Position numbers and translations under genes: made by a program. Shown here one piece after another: positions 9,831 through 19,857 of a stretch of 50,734 nucleotides of DNA. The stretch covers positions 571,089 to 621,822 of the forward strand of contig BFEA01000709.1 of the NCBI GenBank assembly GCA_003427395.1, given 5' to 3'. Under the pieces are notes generated by a model, which saw nothing but the letters and a program-made list of their open reading frames with translations, was not told where the DNA came from and searched no databases. How positions within the stretch are numbered: the stretch's first letter is position 1; each line of letters begins with the position of its first letter. This DNA comes from Chara braunii (lineage: Eukaryota > Streptophyta > Charophyceae > Charales > Characeae).

Positions 9831-10025
9831 CCGGGATTTTCCCGACCCGCGCGCCGCTGTCCGCCCCTCCCCCCCTGGTCCGGAAACCCGGTGTTGTACA
9901 GGCCCGATCCTCAGCCGCCTTCTGCCCCTCCGCCACTGGGCACACTCCGCAGCCACTGTCAGGCCCCCTTCCCCCCACCTGAACCGAAAACAAGGAATAG
10001 TACATGTCCTTTCAGAGATCATGGT
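9831..10025. other. GC-rich spacer, nothing recognised
   Basis: C-rich with several runs of C. The open frames are proline- or glycine-rich and look incidental. Confidence 0.4.
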
Positions 10026-10318
10026 CCCACCACGGTGGGACCACGCACGGTAGTGTGAACATGAGCCCTTCACGAGTGCTCTTGAAGCACTAAATGACAG
10101 GCAGCGCGTGTCTTGTCCGTCCAGACCCGGCTCGCTCTTGAAATCGGGTGGCCTTTCAAGAAACCGTTCGACCTCCCTTGCAAAAACGGGAGTTGCAGGC
10201 AGGCGAAAAAGAGCGCTCTAGTCGACTTCGCCTGACGATTACCTGACAGCTCGTGAAGTGCGTTTTCAAGAGCGATGCGGCAAGAGTAGTGCAGCGACGA
10301 CAACTCTTGTCGCTTGCA
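10026..10318. mobile_element. Non-autonomous inverted-repeat element, left copy
   Basis: A 255-bp block (10026-10280) begins with the palindrome CCCACCACGGTGGG and contains CACGAGTGCTCTTGAAG and CTGACAGCTCGTGAAG. It recurs with the same length at 33978-34232. Here it is followed by a 38-bp hairpin-forming piece (10281-10318) that ends exactly where an LTR begins; the same piece ends at another LTR at 44173. Confidence 0.65.
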
Positions 10319-10904
10319 TGTGACACGCAACCTCACGCCCCCTGGGGGCTTCCCGTACTGGGTCGCCGATCAGAGTTCTAGGAGGGGCGTGGCCGAGGAT
10401 TTTTGGCCGTAGGGGTTGAGTCTCCCGGACGGAACGGGAGGTTCTCGTTTCGTGCCAGAGGTTACCCCGGAGTCGAACTGTCGCCGCGAAGTCCCGTGGG
10501 GGTCGGATCACTTCGGGGCGATAAAATCAGAAGGGTTTCCGCAAAAACGAACTGCCGTCGTGCATCAGGACGGAAAAGGCATCAAGGGGAGAGGGCCATG
10601 GCGGTGGAAGACAGAATCTCCGGCCGTCACGGGTTTGGGGGATAGGTGGTGGGTTCGAAGCCTTCAGGCCTCGTCATCGGCCTCATAAAGTGACCGGACC
10701 GTCGGGGTTTTGCTGTAGAGGTGGTTGGTTCGAGGCCTTCAAGCCTCGGCATCGGACTCGCAAAGTCCGCGTGGAAGTTTCCGAGAGGGTGAAGCGGCGG
10801 GAGGACTCGCCGACATCCGAATTCAAAATTGTGCGGGCAGCGCCCCCGCATTACGGGAGAGCTCGGGGAAAGGTGTCGCTCCCTTGTAACCCAGGACCAA
10901 GCAT
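10319..10904 (-). mobile_element. Element B 3' LTR, distal part (split)
   Basis: On the minus strand this is the last 585 or so bases of the family LTR, ending GGTTGCGTGTCACA at 10319. It breaks at 10904 in the word CCAAGC, and the same LTR resumes at 24047 on the far side of element A. Together with 24047-25785 it makes one LTR comparable in length to the solo LTR at 44174-46497. Confidence 0.85.
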
Positions 10905-13212
10905 TGTGATAAGCTCAGACCCGTACCGCGCGGCTTCCCGTATCCCTGAGGAAAAATCCCGCGGAAGCCCTGAAGTACGGACGCGGACAGAAAGGGGTTT
11001 TTCTTTCTTTTTGCTTTTGTTTTCTTTTTGAAACGGCTTTTTCATTTTGTTTGTTTAATAACTCCCGCGCGGGCGAATAGCGGCCGCGGTATAAAAACCA
11101 AGAAACGGGTGCGGTTGGGACTTTTTGAATTTTTGCGCGCGCACGCTTAAGCTCTGATTTCTTCGCGCGTCTCGCACCCCCGTTTCTTGCTTTGCCTCCT
11201 CGCGCCATCTTCCTTTCTTGCTGCGCGCACTTCCCTCAGGCCGGACTCTTCGTCTTCCCCCACGCCCAACTTGATCCTTACCTCGTCTTCCTCTGCGAAG
11301 TGATTGGCTGCGTAGTTGGGTTGCTCGGATCAAGGTGGAGAGCGGGAAACCGCGCCCTTGAACGAACACCCCAATCACGTAGGACCATGCAACCCCCCGG
11401 GTCGAACCCTTTAACTCCCCACCGTTCTTCTGTCTTGCTCATCTACACCCTGCGCTGCCCGCACCTCGCGCTGACAACCCGCCGCCTCCCGCACTATAAA
11501 TTTGCGCAACCCTCTCCTCTCTCTCTCTTTGATATCGGCTGCAATGCTGCGCGAGCTATGCGCAAAGTCCGCGGCGCCGAACAGGCTCGACGAGCCCAAG
11601 GACGGGCGGAGTGACGAAGTGGGGTGGGCCCGCGGTAGTCACGGGGCGAAGCAGTCGGAGGGACTGAGCAGTGGTGGGGATTGGACGCCGGCCGCGGCAG
11701 GGCCTTGTGGCCATGGTGGTCGGTGGTCTTGGGAAGTTTTGAAGGTTGCGCCTGGGGGCGGCAGTTAATTGAGAATTTTTGTGTACAAGAAGGACTCGCT
11801 TTTATCTCCATCGCTGCTTTGTCTATGCATGTTGCGTGTGTGAGGCCCCGAGTAATGGGAAGCTTGTTGTGCGCATGAGTGATGTCAAAGGTCTATGGAT
11901 GATTGGATGTCCTGTCAATAGTTGTTGATTGCATGTATGTATGTGTGTATGTACCTATCCGGGCGGGGACGGAGGAACAAAACTAGGGGACCGTCTGCTT
12001 AGGAGTATGAGTGTGTTAATCCCGTTGTTCCCCTCCCTTCCGCGGCCCTTCNTGCGCGCACGCGCAGTCTCGGTGTAAACTCACTCTCTCTCCCTCTCTC
12101 TCCCGCCTTCCTTTTTGGACTGATAGCCATCGCTTTTGAACTTCTCGTCCCCGTACCGGTGACGTCAACCGCCTACGTCCGCGCGCGCTGTCGACGCCCC
12201 CGCAAGGGGAAGAGAACTTTGATTTCGCCACCTTCCTCCGACGCACTAACTTTGAGAGGGAAGGTTGCATCGAGTGTTGTATGGAGTCGATGTTGGTTCC
12301 GATGACCGGGAGCGCGGATCTTGCCCGTGTTCATCGCGTACCTCCGATCTTCTCATCTCGCTATCGACCTTCCCCATCACACATGACGACATCATCTACT
12401 GCGATGCGGACGTACGGCGCTCGCTGAGGCGAACGGAGCAAGTGTGTTGGCGGGACCCGCCTCGGGCTTGCGATATAAGGGGGAACGGGTTTGTCTTGAT
12501 TGATCGTTTTGATTCCCCGACTCTAATCTTGCCTTATACGGGTTTAACTGTGTTGCCCTGGTCGGCCGCTCACGCCGCGTGGCGGCCGCGGTTTGATTGT
12601 CGCTGGTGTCGCAAGGGGGACTCGTGTTCTTGGCGACGCTTGGTCCTGGGTTACGAGGGAGCGGCACGTTTCCCCGAGCTCTCCCGTAATGCGGGGGCTC
12701 TGCTCGCGCAATTTCGAATTTGGATGCCGACGAGCCCTCCCGCCGTTTCACCCTCTCATAAACTTCCGCGCGGACTTTGTGAGTCCGACGCCGAGGCTTG
12801 AAGGCCTCGAACCAACCACCTCTACCAGCAAAGACCCAATGGTCCGGTCACTCCTTGAGGCCGATGACGAGGCCTGAAGGCATTGAACCCACCACCTATC
12901 CCCCAAACCCATGACGGTCGGAGTTTCTCTCTTCCACCGCCATGACCCTCTCCCCTTGATGGCTTTTTCCGTTCGGATGCACGACGGCTGTTCGTTTTTG
13001 CATAGATCCTTCTGATTTTATCGTTCCGAAGTGACCCGAACCCCACGGGACTTCGCGACAACAGTTCGACTCCGGGGTAACCTCTGGCACGAAACGAGAG
13101 CCTCCCGTTCCGTCCGGGAGACTCAACCCCTACGACAAAAAATCCTCGGCCACGGCCCTCCTAGAACTCTGATTGGCGACCCAGTACGGGAAGCCGCGAG
13201 GAGGCGTGAGGT
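10905..13212 (+). repeat. Element A 5' LTR
   Basis: It starts TGTGATA and aligns at a constant offset of 10812 with 21717 onward over its first 1.8 kb. The block from about 11156 to 12719 looks identical between the two LTRs, including an N at 12052/22864, while both flanks differ by several percent. The extreme 3' end differs: the TATCACA terminus present in other copies is missing and GGTTG runs straight into the primer site, which suggests a small deletion between GTATCA words. Confidence 0.9.
11090..11096 (+). promoter_or_regulatory. Putative LTR TATA box
   Basis: TATAAAA about 185 bp into the LTR, preceded by GC-rich sequence. It is also present at 21902 in the 3' LTR. A second candidate, TATAAA at 11495-11500 (also 22307), lies 400 bp further on and is conserved even in the decayed LTR. 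Which one is used cannot be told from sequence. Confidence 0.45.
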
Positions 13213-13224
13213 TGGTATCAGAGC
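13213..13224 (+). promoter_or_regulatory. Primer-binding site, initiator tRNA-Met type
   Basis: TGGTATCAGAGC is complementary to the 3' end of plant initiator tRNA-Met (GCTCTGATACCA) and sits just after the 5' LTR. Minus-strand cDNA synthesis would be primed here. It confirms the element's orientation and LTR boundary. Confidence 0.92.
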
Positions 13225-13404
13225 TGATTCGTTTTGGCTCCGAGGTTTTCCTAGTACGAATACCCTGCTTAAGAGTTTTTCCTTTCTCTGATCTTTCTTT
13301 TTAGATTTTTCTCATTTTTCAGTAGGCTGGCTCCCCGTCGCCGGCGGCCCGCGAATAGCAATCAGAACCGAGCGAGAGGCTGGGCCCGAGATTTGCCTCC
13401 CACG

Positions 13405-15870
13405 ATGGTGGAACCCAGAATTGGGGGTGGAAACGACGGCGATAAGCACGCGGGGATGGCCAATCATCCCCTGTATTTTGTCCCTCCTCCCTCCGAAGGT
13501 CCCATTTTTTCCGAAGATGATACCGACCCTCGCACCTGACTAGCGGCCTTGAAAGCCCAGGGCTGTTCGGATCAGTTGCTCCGAGAACGAATCCCCGGAA
13601 GGTTAGCCGGAACCGCTTTTGAGTGGTATGGACAGAACCCCTTCACTAATTGGCTACCCTTCCAGAGGAAATTTCTCGACAGATTTGATCACATCGCACC
13701 AGGTCAATGCCTCCGTTTAATAAAGGAATACACGCAGCAGCCTCGGGAGACCTTAGCTAGATATGCTGAACGTTTTACATATCCAGCCGAACGCTTTGGG
13801 GTGGACGAGAAAATGGTACGGACTGATTTCGTCAGAGGATTGTCAGATTCTCGCCTGCGGAAAAAGATCCGCAAGAAATGCAACCCTATAGAACATACCG
13901 TGACGGAGCTAATTCAGTACGCCATCAAGTATGGTAAAAAAAATTACGATGTGGGCCTGGACTCAGAATCTGATGAAGACGACCCTTCGGGTGTTCGACG
14001 CAATAGCTACTCCGCTACGGCATGAATGTTCGAAGATCGCTTCGGGTTGGGTCCGGCAAAAAAAGGCTCGGATCGGAAAGATTCGTCCTCTGCTCCGACC
14101 TCCCGCCGCTCTAGTCAAGCTCAAGGAGGCAGGGGCGAGGAAGAAGTATCCATGAAAGAGGTTGCGGCCCAACTAGTTACGGTAGTGGCCCCGTTGACGG
14201 AGTTTGTTCAAGGTCTGCAGCGACAACGCATAACCGTCGCACAACGGCAACAGGCGGCTATGGCCGTCGGGGCCCCTATGATAAGACCGGTCGTGGTCGG
14301 GGTTGTCCCGCCCCTGCGCTGTTATAACTGTAATCAGCCAGGCCATCTTGCGAAAGATTGTCCGAAACCTCGAACTCAGAGTGGGCCCGCGGGGCCCACC
14401 GGACCCTCCCAAATCCCGCTGGCTGCTCCCACCGCTGCAGGACACGGGAGGGTAGCCACGATGATGGATACTGTGGAAACGGAAATGGTGACCCCTGCGG
14501 CCACCGAGATAGGGCCCGATGAATACATGGCTGCGGCGATGTTCGAACCCGGGACCATCGGAGTGATACGTCACGTCCAACAGATTACCGAGGAAAGCGA
14601 CCTCGGACCGTGGCGACCAGGGTTCGAAGACCTTGAGGCGCCTGGTCCTGAATACAAGGATGGCCATATCGACGTATTGGATGCCTTGAAGGCTCTGGAT
14701 CTTCGGATCCCCGTCCCTATTCCCTATCTGCTAACCATTTCCGAAGCGGCTAACGAAAAGTTGATCGAACGATGCCTCAAAAACAGACGCCGATTCGAGG
14801 AAAGTCGAAAGGGCAAAAAGCCGGTCCTACGGGACCTACCCACAAACGAGGAGTCGCAGCCCTCGACCTCAAAGGTGCGCGAAGCCGACCGGATAGGAAT
14901 GATCCAGACTGTAGACTCTGCTTCGGAAAAACCGGAGGTATTCCTCCGAGCCTATCCTATAACCCGGAAAAGCATTGAGTGTGATTGCGAGGTCTGGGTA
15001 AATCCCTCGGCCGCCATCCTAGACTCGGGATCGTCAGCGGTCGCCATTTCTTGGAGATTGACTAAACAATTGGGAAGGGAAGGACAGGTTCAGCCCCTCC
15101 GACCGGATGAACTGTATATATCCGCTACGGAAGACAGTATTCATTGTAAAGAGCGAATAACGAACGTGCCTATACGGGTGGGGCGGGTGCATTGTTTGTG
15201 CGACGCAATCGTGCTGGATGTACAGGCATATGATGTTCTGCTAGGCATTCCGTGGCAGGCGGCGGTCGGAGCGCGAATGCACTTTGACAACTGTAAGGTG
15301 GTGCTCACATCGGCCCACCCCAAACCACAAACGATACCAATGAGATTAGCGGTGCATATGCGCACCCAGCCGACGCCTCGAATCACCACGAAAGCCCATC
15401 AAATCAACATGATCCGACACTTGTCATTAGATGAAAATGAAACCTCGTCGGAAACTGACGAGACTGATGTACCCGACCGATATCCGATCCGGGTTCAGGA
15501 TCGGTGGCGCTATTCTTGGCGGCGAGAACCCTTGGAAATAATTCAGAGTGAGTCCAATTGGTCGCACGCGTTCTCCTCAGTGGTGCAGGGGGAACCCCTG
15601 CTGAGGGTGTCCCGAATAGCTGACCTTTCGGAACCCCCTGTGTCCTTATATCTCAGAACGGACCCCCTACCTGAAAGATTTACCGAGCTGAGGGGGCTGT
15701 GCGATTTATCTTTTCGACCTCCACGGCCCCTACTCACGAATGAAAAAGCCACGATACTCTTGAAAGAGGGGGTGTCGTTTCAACCCCGAACAAGGGAATA
15801 TCGGTGGGGACCGAGGGAACTGACGCATGCCGAAACCCTCAGCCGAACCCGAACTGGACAGCGACAGTGA
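13405..15870 (+). pseudogene. Element A gag-protease (two in-frame stops)
   Basis: One reading frame from ATG 13405 to 15870 encodes Gag followed by an aspartic protease, broken by TGA at 13537-13539 (TGG in element B) and TGA at 14023-14025 (CGA in element B). A retrotransposon Gag capsid region is seen at 13600-13930 (words WLPFQRKFLDRF, QQPRETLARYAERF, FVRGLSD). A CCHC zinc knuckle of standard spacing lies at 14320-14361 (CYNCNQPGHLAKDC). The protease active site is DSGSSAVAI, with the catalytic Asp at 15022-15024. Gag would package the RNA and the protease would mature the polyproteins. The pol frame starts near its end in another frame. Confidence 0.88.
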
Positions 15871-17569
15871 CTTGGAAAGCGAGCTGATGAGTCCGGCGGA
15901 CAGTCAACTTATTGCGACTGTCCTTTTGGCGAAAACCGACAACTCTTTATTTGGGGCCTCGCCCGATGCCAGCGCGGCGGTCCCCACGGTTACGACGACG
16001 GTCTCCCTTCCTGGGGGAACCGTAGAAGTTCAGTTACCGGCCCGTGTTCCGGATGAATACAGACGCCTCCTCCTTGCGGCTATACGGGCCTATCCTGAGG
16101 CCGTCAGTATTCAGGACCACGACATAGGACTAACCCCTTTGATACAGCACGCAATTGATACCGGGGATCACGCCCCGGTACNTTGCCGACCGTACCGATA
16201 TTCCCTTAAAGAAAGACAGCTGGCGTTGGAAAGGGTACGGGAATTCGAGCGGTTGGGGTGGGTCGAACCATCGCTGGGACCGTGGTCTTTTCCCGTGGTC
16301 CTCGTGCCAAAACGAAATGGTTCGGTCCGGGTATGTATCGACTACCGAAAATTGAACGCTATCACTACCAAAGATGTGTATCCCTTGCTGCGAATCGACA
16401 ATTTGTTAGATGCTATCGGGGCCGCTCGAGTCTTTTCCAAGTTCGATACCCGACACGGTTTTCACCATGTCGCAGTCCGACCGGAGGACCGACCCAAAAC
16501 CGCTTTTGTCCTATTTGAGGGCACGTGGCAATGGGTCCGGTGTCCCATGGGAATTTGTAATGCCCCTGCAACGTTTCAGCGGGCCATGAATATGGCCTTC
16601 GCTGAGTTCGTTAACAAAACCCGACTAACCCAGCCCTTGATCAATTTCTGCGTGATTGTGTACATGGATGATATTTTAGTCTTTTCAAAAACACACGAGT
16701 ACCACGTGGAACACATTGAGTGGGTTTTGCATGCACTAAAAGATGCGGGGTTCAAAGTGGCCTTGGAAAAAAGCGAGTTCTTCTTGTCGGAGATCTCATT
16801 CTTGGGGTACATCCTCACGGTAGATGGACTAAAACCAGATCCGAGGAAGGTGGCAGCAGTTCAAGAAGCCCCGGCGCCGGTCACACTCACCCAGGTTCGG
16901 GCTTTTCTAGGGTTGGCATCCTATTACCGATGCTTCATCAAGGGGTTCGCCGGTGCAGCGAAGCCCCTAACGAACCTGCTGAAGAAAGAGGAGCAGCAAA
17001 TCTGGACGCCGGAATGAGAAGTGGCGTTTCAGGCGTTAAAGGAGGCTCTGGCATCTTCTCCTGTGTTGGCGCGTCCCGACCCGACAAGACCGTTCGCACT
17101 GTACACCGATTGGCAGCCGCAGGCGATATCGGCGGTGCTGACTCAGCATGGGCCGGACGGAAGGGAACACGTCATTGAGTATGCGTCCAAAACGCTGAGC
17201 CAGGCGCAGGATAATTACGAAGCATGCAAAGGTGAATGCCTGGCGGTGGTGTGGGGGATTCAGCATTTCTGACCGTATCTTTACGGCCAGAAATTCGTGC
17301 TGGTAACGGATCATCAGCCATTGTTGTCCCTACGCAACAACACGGACTACACGGGGACGCTGGGAATGTGGGCGGTGCGTCTGCAGGACTATGACTTCGA
17401 CATCCGCCACCATGCCACGCGGCAGCATGCCAACGCCGATGGATTGACGCGCCTCCTGCCGCCCAACAAGTGTCCCACCAACGAGCGACTCATTCTGTGG
17501 AGGCCAGAATCCACGATTGTGGAACCGCGCTATGGGGAGCTATACGTGCTGTGCAAGGACGACGCCTGA
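15827..17569 (+). pseudogene. Element A reverse transcriptase-RNase H
   Basis: The frame has the Ty3-type reverse transcriptase series: SLGPWSFPVVLVPKRNGSVR, CIDYRKLNAIT, FSKFDTRHGFH, CPMGICNAPATFQ, the catalytic YMDD (16661-16672) and FLGLASYYRCFIKGF. RNase H follows, with YTDWQPQAISAV, YEACKGECLAVVW and VTDHQPL carrying the acidic residues, ending in the HANADGLTRL block. It is interrupted by TGA at 17015-17017 (a Cys codon in element B) and TGA at 17270-17272 (CGA in element B). It enters from gag-protease by a frame change near 15827. One ambiguous base falls in the N-terminal part. It stops at 17569, just before the PHD-like/integrase ORF. Confidence 0.9.
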
Positions 17570-17576
17570 GTCCGAA

Positions 17577-19334
17577 ATGGAGGTTTCGCCAGAGATGGTA
17601 GACGCTATCTCTTTGCCCTCATCCAACTCCCTCGCTCTCTCGTCTAGTCCCTACTCGTCCCCTGAAACACATCTAAGTCCTTGTTTCTTTTGTACCTTGC
17701 CTTTGGTCCCGGACCAAGAAGGGTCACATCCGGGAGGGCCCAGTTTTCTTTTATGGGTACAGTGTAGTGAGTGTCATACGGTCAAATCTCACGGACAGTG
17801 CGTTAGGTACTGAAGTGAAAAAACATGGGTCTATCCCAACTGTAGAACGGACCAAGTCCCTACCGAGAAGCGGTATCTGGACGCAAGAACAGCCGACGGA
17901 TTTGCGCCAAGTGCCCGCCGGGCAGAAGTCTGGACGGACCTTCTGTTGCTACGGAGGCTGTCAGGCGACTCGCTGTCAGAACTTACCAAAGCCGAGCGGC
18001 GGAGAGTCACGGAGCGGGCGTAGGACTATCGTTGGCAGGGACCGACGTTACAAAAACGAAAAGTCGATGATGGCGGAGGGTCTAGCTGGTTGACGGTTCG
18101 GCACCCTTTCACTAGGTTCGATTGGACACGAGCCGCTCATGAAGAGGATGCGGTCCATTCCACGGTCAAGTACACGGAAAAAGCCATCGAAAAGAATGGA
18201 TGGTACTGGTCGGGAATTCGGGAAGATGTGACATACATCGTCCAGAATTGCCCGGTCTGCGCGGCGGACAAGGCGCCGGTACAGATGCCTCGGACGATGG
18301 TGCCTACTCGTGTAGAGCGCCCCTTTCAGAGGGTTAGCATCGACACGATGGATATCAACGTTCCGAGAGGTCCCGTCGATCAGGGAGAACTCAATGTTCT
18401 TTTAGTGGCCGTCGATCATTTTTCAAAATGGATCGAGGCGTACCCTATGACCAGCCGGAACTCGCAGGAGGTAGCCTGGTACGTAAACCGATTTTTGTGC
18501 ATGCATCTAGACGTAGAAGAGGTACACGTGGACAATGGGTCGAAATTTCAAGGCGAAGTAGAACGTCACCTAGTCAGGGCGGACGTTAAGATTATCTACT
18601 CACCGGGGCATTGGCCTCAAGCCAACGGCCTGGTAGAGAATGCCAACCGACTGATTAAGACTGCCCTGAGACGGAATATCACTGCAGGAGACACCCGGCC
18701 CTGGCCTGTCATTGTCGACCACATCTTGGCCGTTTATCGGGCTACCCCACACGGTAGTACAGGGGTGTACCCCTTTCAACTGAGAACCAATAGTGTCCCT
18801 CGGGTGCAGTTGTCCCCCTTGGTAGGTACGAAAGTTAGAGCAACACGGGCCCAGCGCAGAGATAAGGCCCGCCACTACATGGACTTAATGGCTAGGGCCT
18901 ATCCCCCGTTAGCTCGTCGTCGACAGCGGGCCGTAGATCGGACGCATCAACGGCAGATCCGTGACTACGAGAATCGGCACGCGACGGCGGGACCACTGCC
19001 CCGCTATAAAGTTGGGGACTTGGTGCAGGTACGGAAATCCACGCGCTCCTCCCAGATCCACCCGCGCTACACAGGCATTTACGACGTAACGGAAGTTGGC
19101 GCACAGGGACAGCACTCCGTGAAGCTGATTCCCCGTCACAACTCCCAAACTCGACCGCTGACACAGCACGCTGCCGCGCTCCGGCCCTTCCAGCCATCGC
19201 TAGGTCATATACGGACCCCCGCTCCTGCGAGATCATCCTCTCCTTCTTCGTCTTCCTCCTCTTCCCGATCTGCCTCGTCCATTGGTGCTGAGAGTTTAAG
19301 GGAGCAAGATGAACCATCGCCAGCCGGAGCATGA
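17577..19334 (+). pseudogene. Element A PHD-like finger plus integrase
   Basis: From ATG 17577, in the +1 frame relative to RNase H, the protein starts with a Ser/Pro-rich stretch. A zinc finger follows (CFFC at 17682, CSECHTVKSHGQC, then a W-x-Y-x2-C where element B has W-x-C-x2-C, so one ligand is lost). Integrase follows: a His/Cys zinc-binding N-terminus (AAHEEDAVH...CPVC), and a catalytic core with Asp 18342, Asp 18531 and Glu 18636 (34 residues between the last two). The C-terminal YKVGDLVQVRK region resembles the end of Ty3 integrases. No chromodomain is apparent; the tail is serine-rich. Stops at 17811-17813 (TGA) and 18021-18023 (TAG) break it; from 18090 the integrase is open. The end overlaps ORF4. 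Confidence 0.85.
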
Positions 19335-19857
19335 GCCCCTCGGGCATTTCCAGACGCCGCTTGCAGATTGCTTGTTGCGGCATCAGTTCAATGAGGAGAG
19401 GCAGTTGCGATACGACATTCAGCAGGTGAACGTGCCAGCGCCCGGGGTTGCTGATCTGGCGGCGTACTCGTTGCTTTGTGATCGGCTGACGGACGCGGGG
19501 GTGTACGTGGACGTAACGCAGTTGCCGGGGCGGGAGACGACCCGGGTGTTCATCGAGTTCCGGGCGCTCCAGGTGGCACCCAACTTCGTGCATAGCGTCG
19601 CCACCTTCATCGGAGACTTGACGATCCTGCCACCGCCGAGTTGGGAGCTGGCGCGGAGTTTTGTGCGCGAATACGCGGTGCAGGCAGCCAGATCAGTGGC
19701 CAGAGTGCAAGGACGGGGGGGACACCGATTCACAGCCCACGAGGCGCTGCTGCGCAAGGCAGAGGACGGACCAATCGCGTTGGTGCCACAACTCCCCGCG
19801 CTTCTTCCTCCTGCTGCCCCTCTCAACATCCAAGCTCTTCCCCCTGCCCCGTACTAA
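19309..19857 (+). CDS. Element A accessory ORF4
   Basis: An intact frame of 182 residues beginning inside the last 26 bases of the integrase frame. A close homologue is in element B (27523-28065) with the same start (MNHRQPEHEP) and the same end (PPAPY), so the frame was under constraint before the copies split. It contains a hydrophobic strand-like stretch (GVYVDVTQLPG, RVFIEFRALQV) then a basic, probably helical segment (LARSFVREYAVQAARSVARV) and a proline-rich C-terminus. No signal peptide, membrane span or catalytic motif is visible. I do not recognise the family. ORF5 starts one base after its stop codon. Confidence 0.75.
   Translation: MNHRQPEHEPLGHFQTPLADCLLRHQFNEERQLRYDIQQVNVPAPGVADLAAYSLLCDRLTDAGVYVDVTQLPGRETTRVFIEFRALQVAPNFVHSVATFIGDLTILPPPSWELARSFVREYAVQAARSVARVQGRGGHRFTAHEALLRKAEDGPIALVPQLPALLPPAAPLNIQALPPAPY

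Noticed and set aside
10627-10851. Peptides with GFEPTT/GLEPTT words as a gene
   Set aside because: Such peptides come from tRNA-like or repeat DNA; here they lie inside an LTR fragment.
18892-19593. 233-codon minus-strand frame across the integrase/ORF4 junction
   Set aside because: It is the mirror of the GC-rich coding strand. The plus-strand frames carry the integrase motifs and are conserved in element B.
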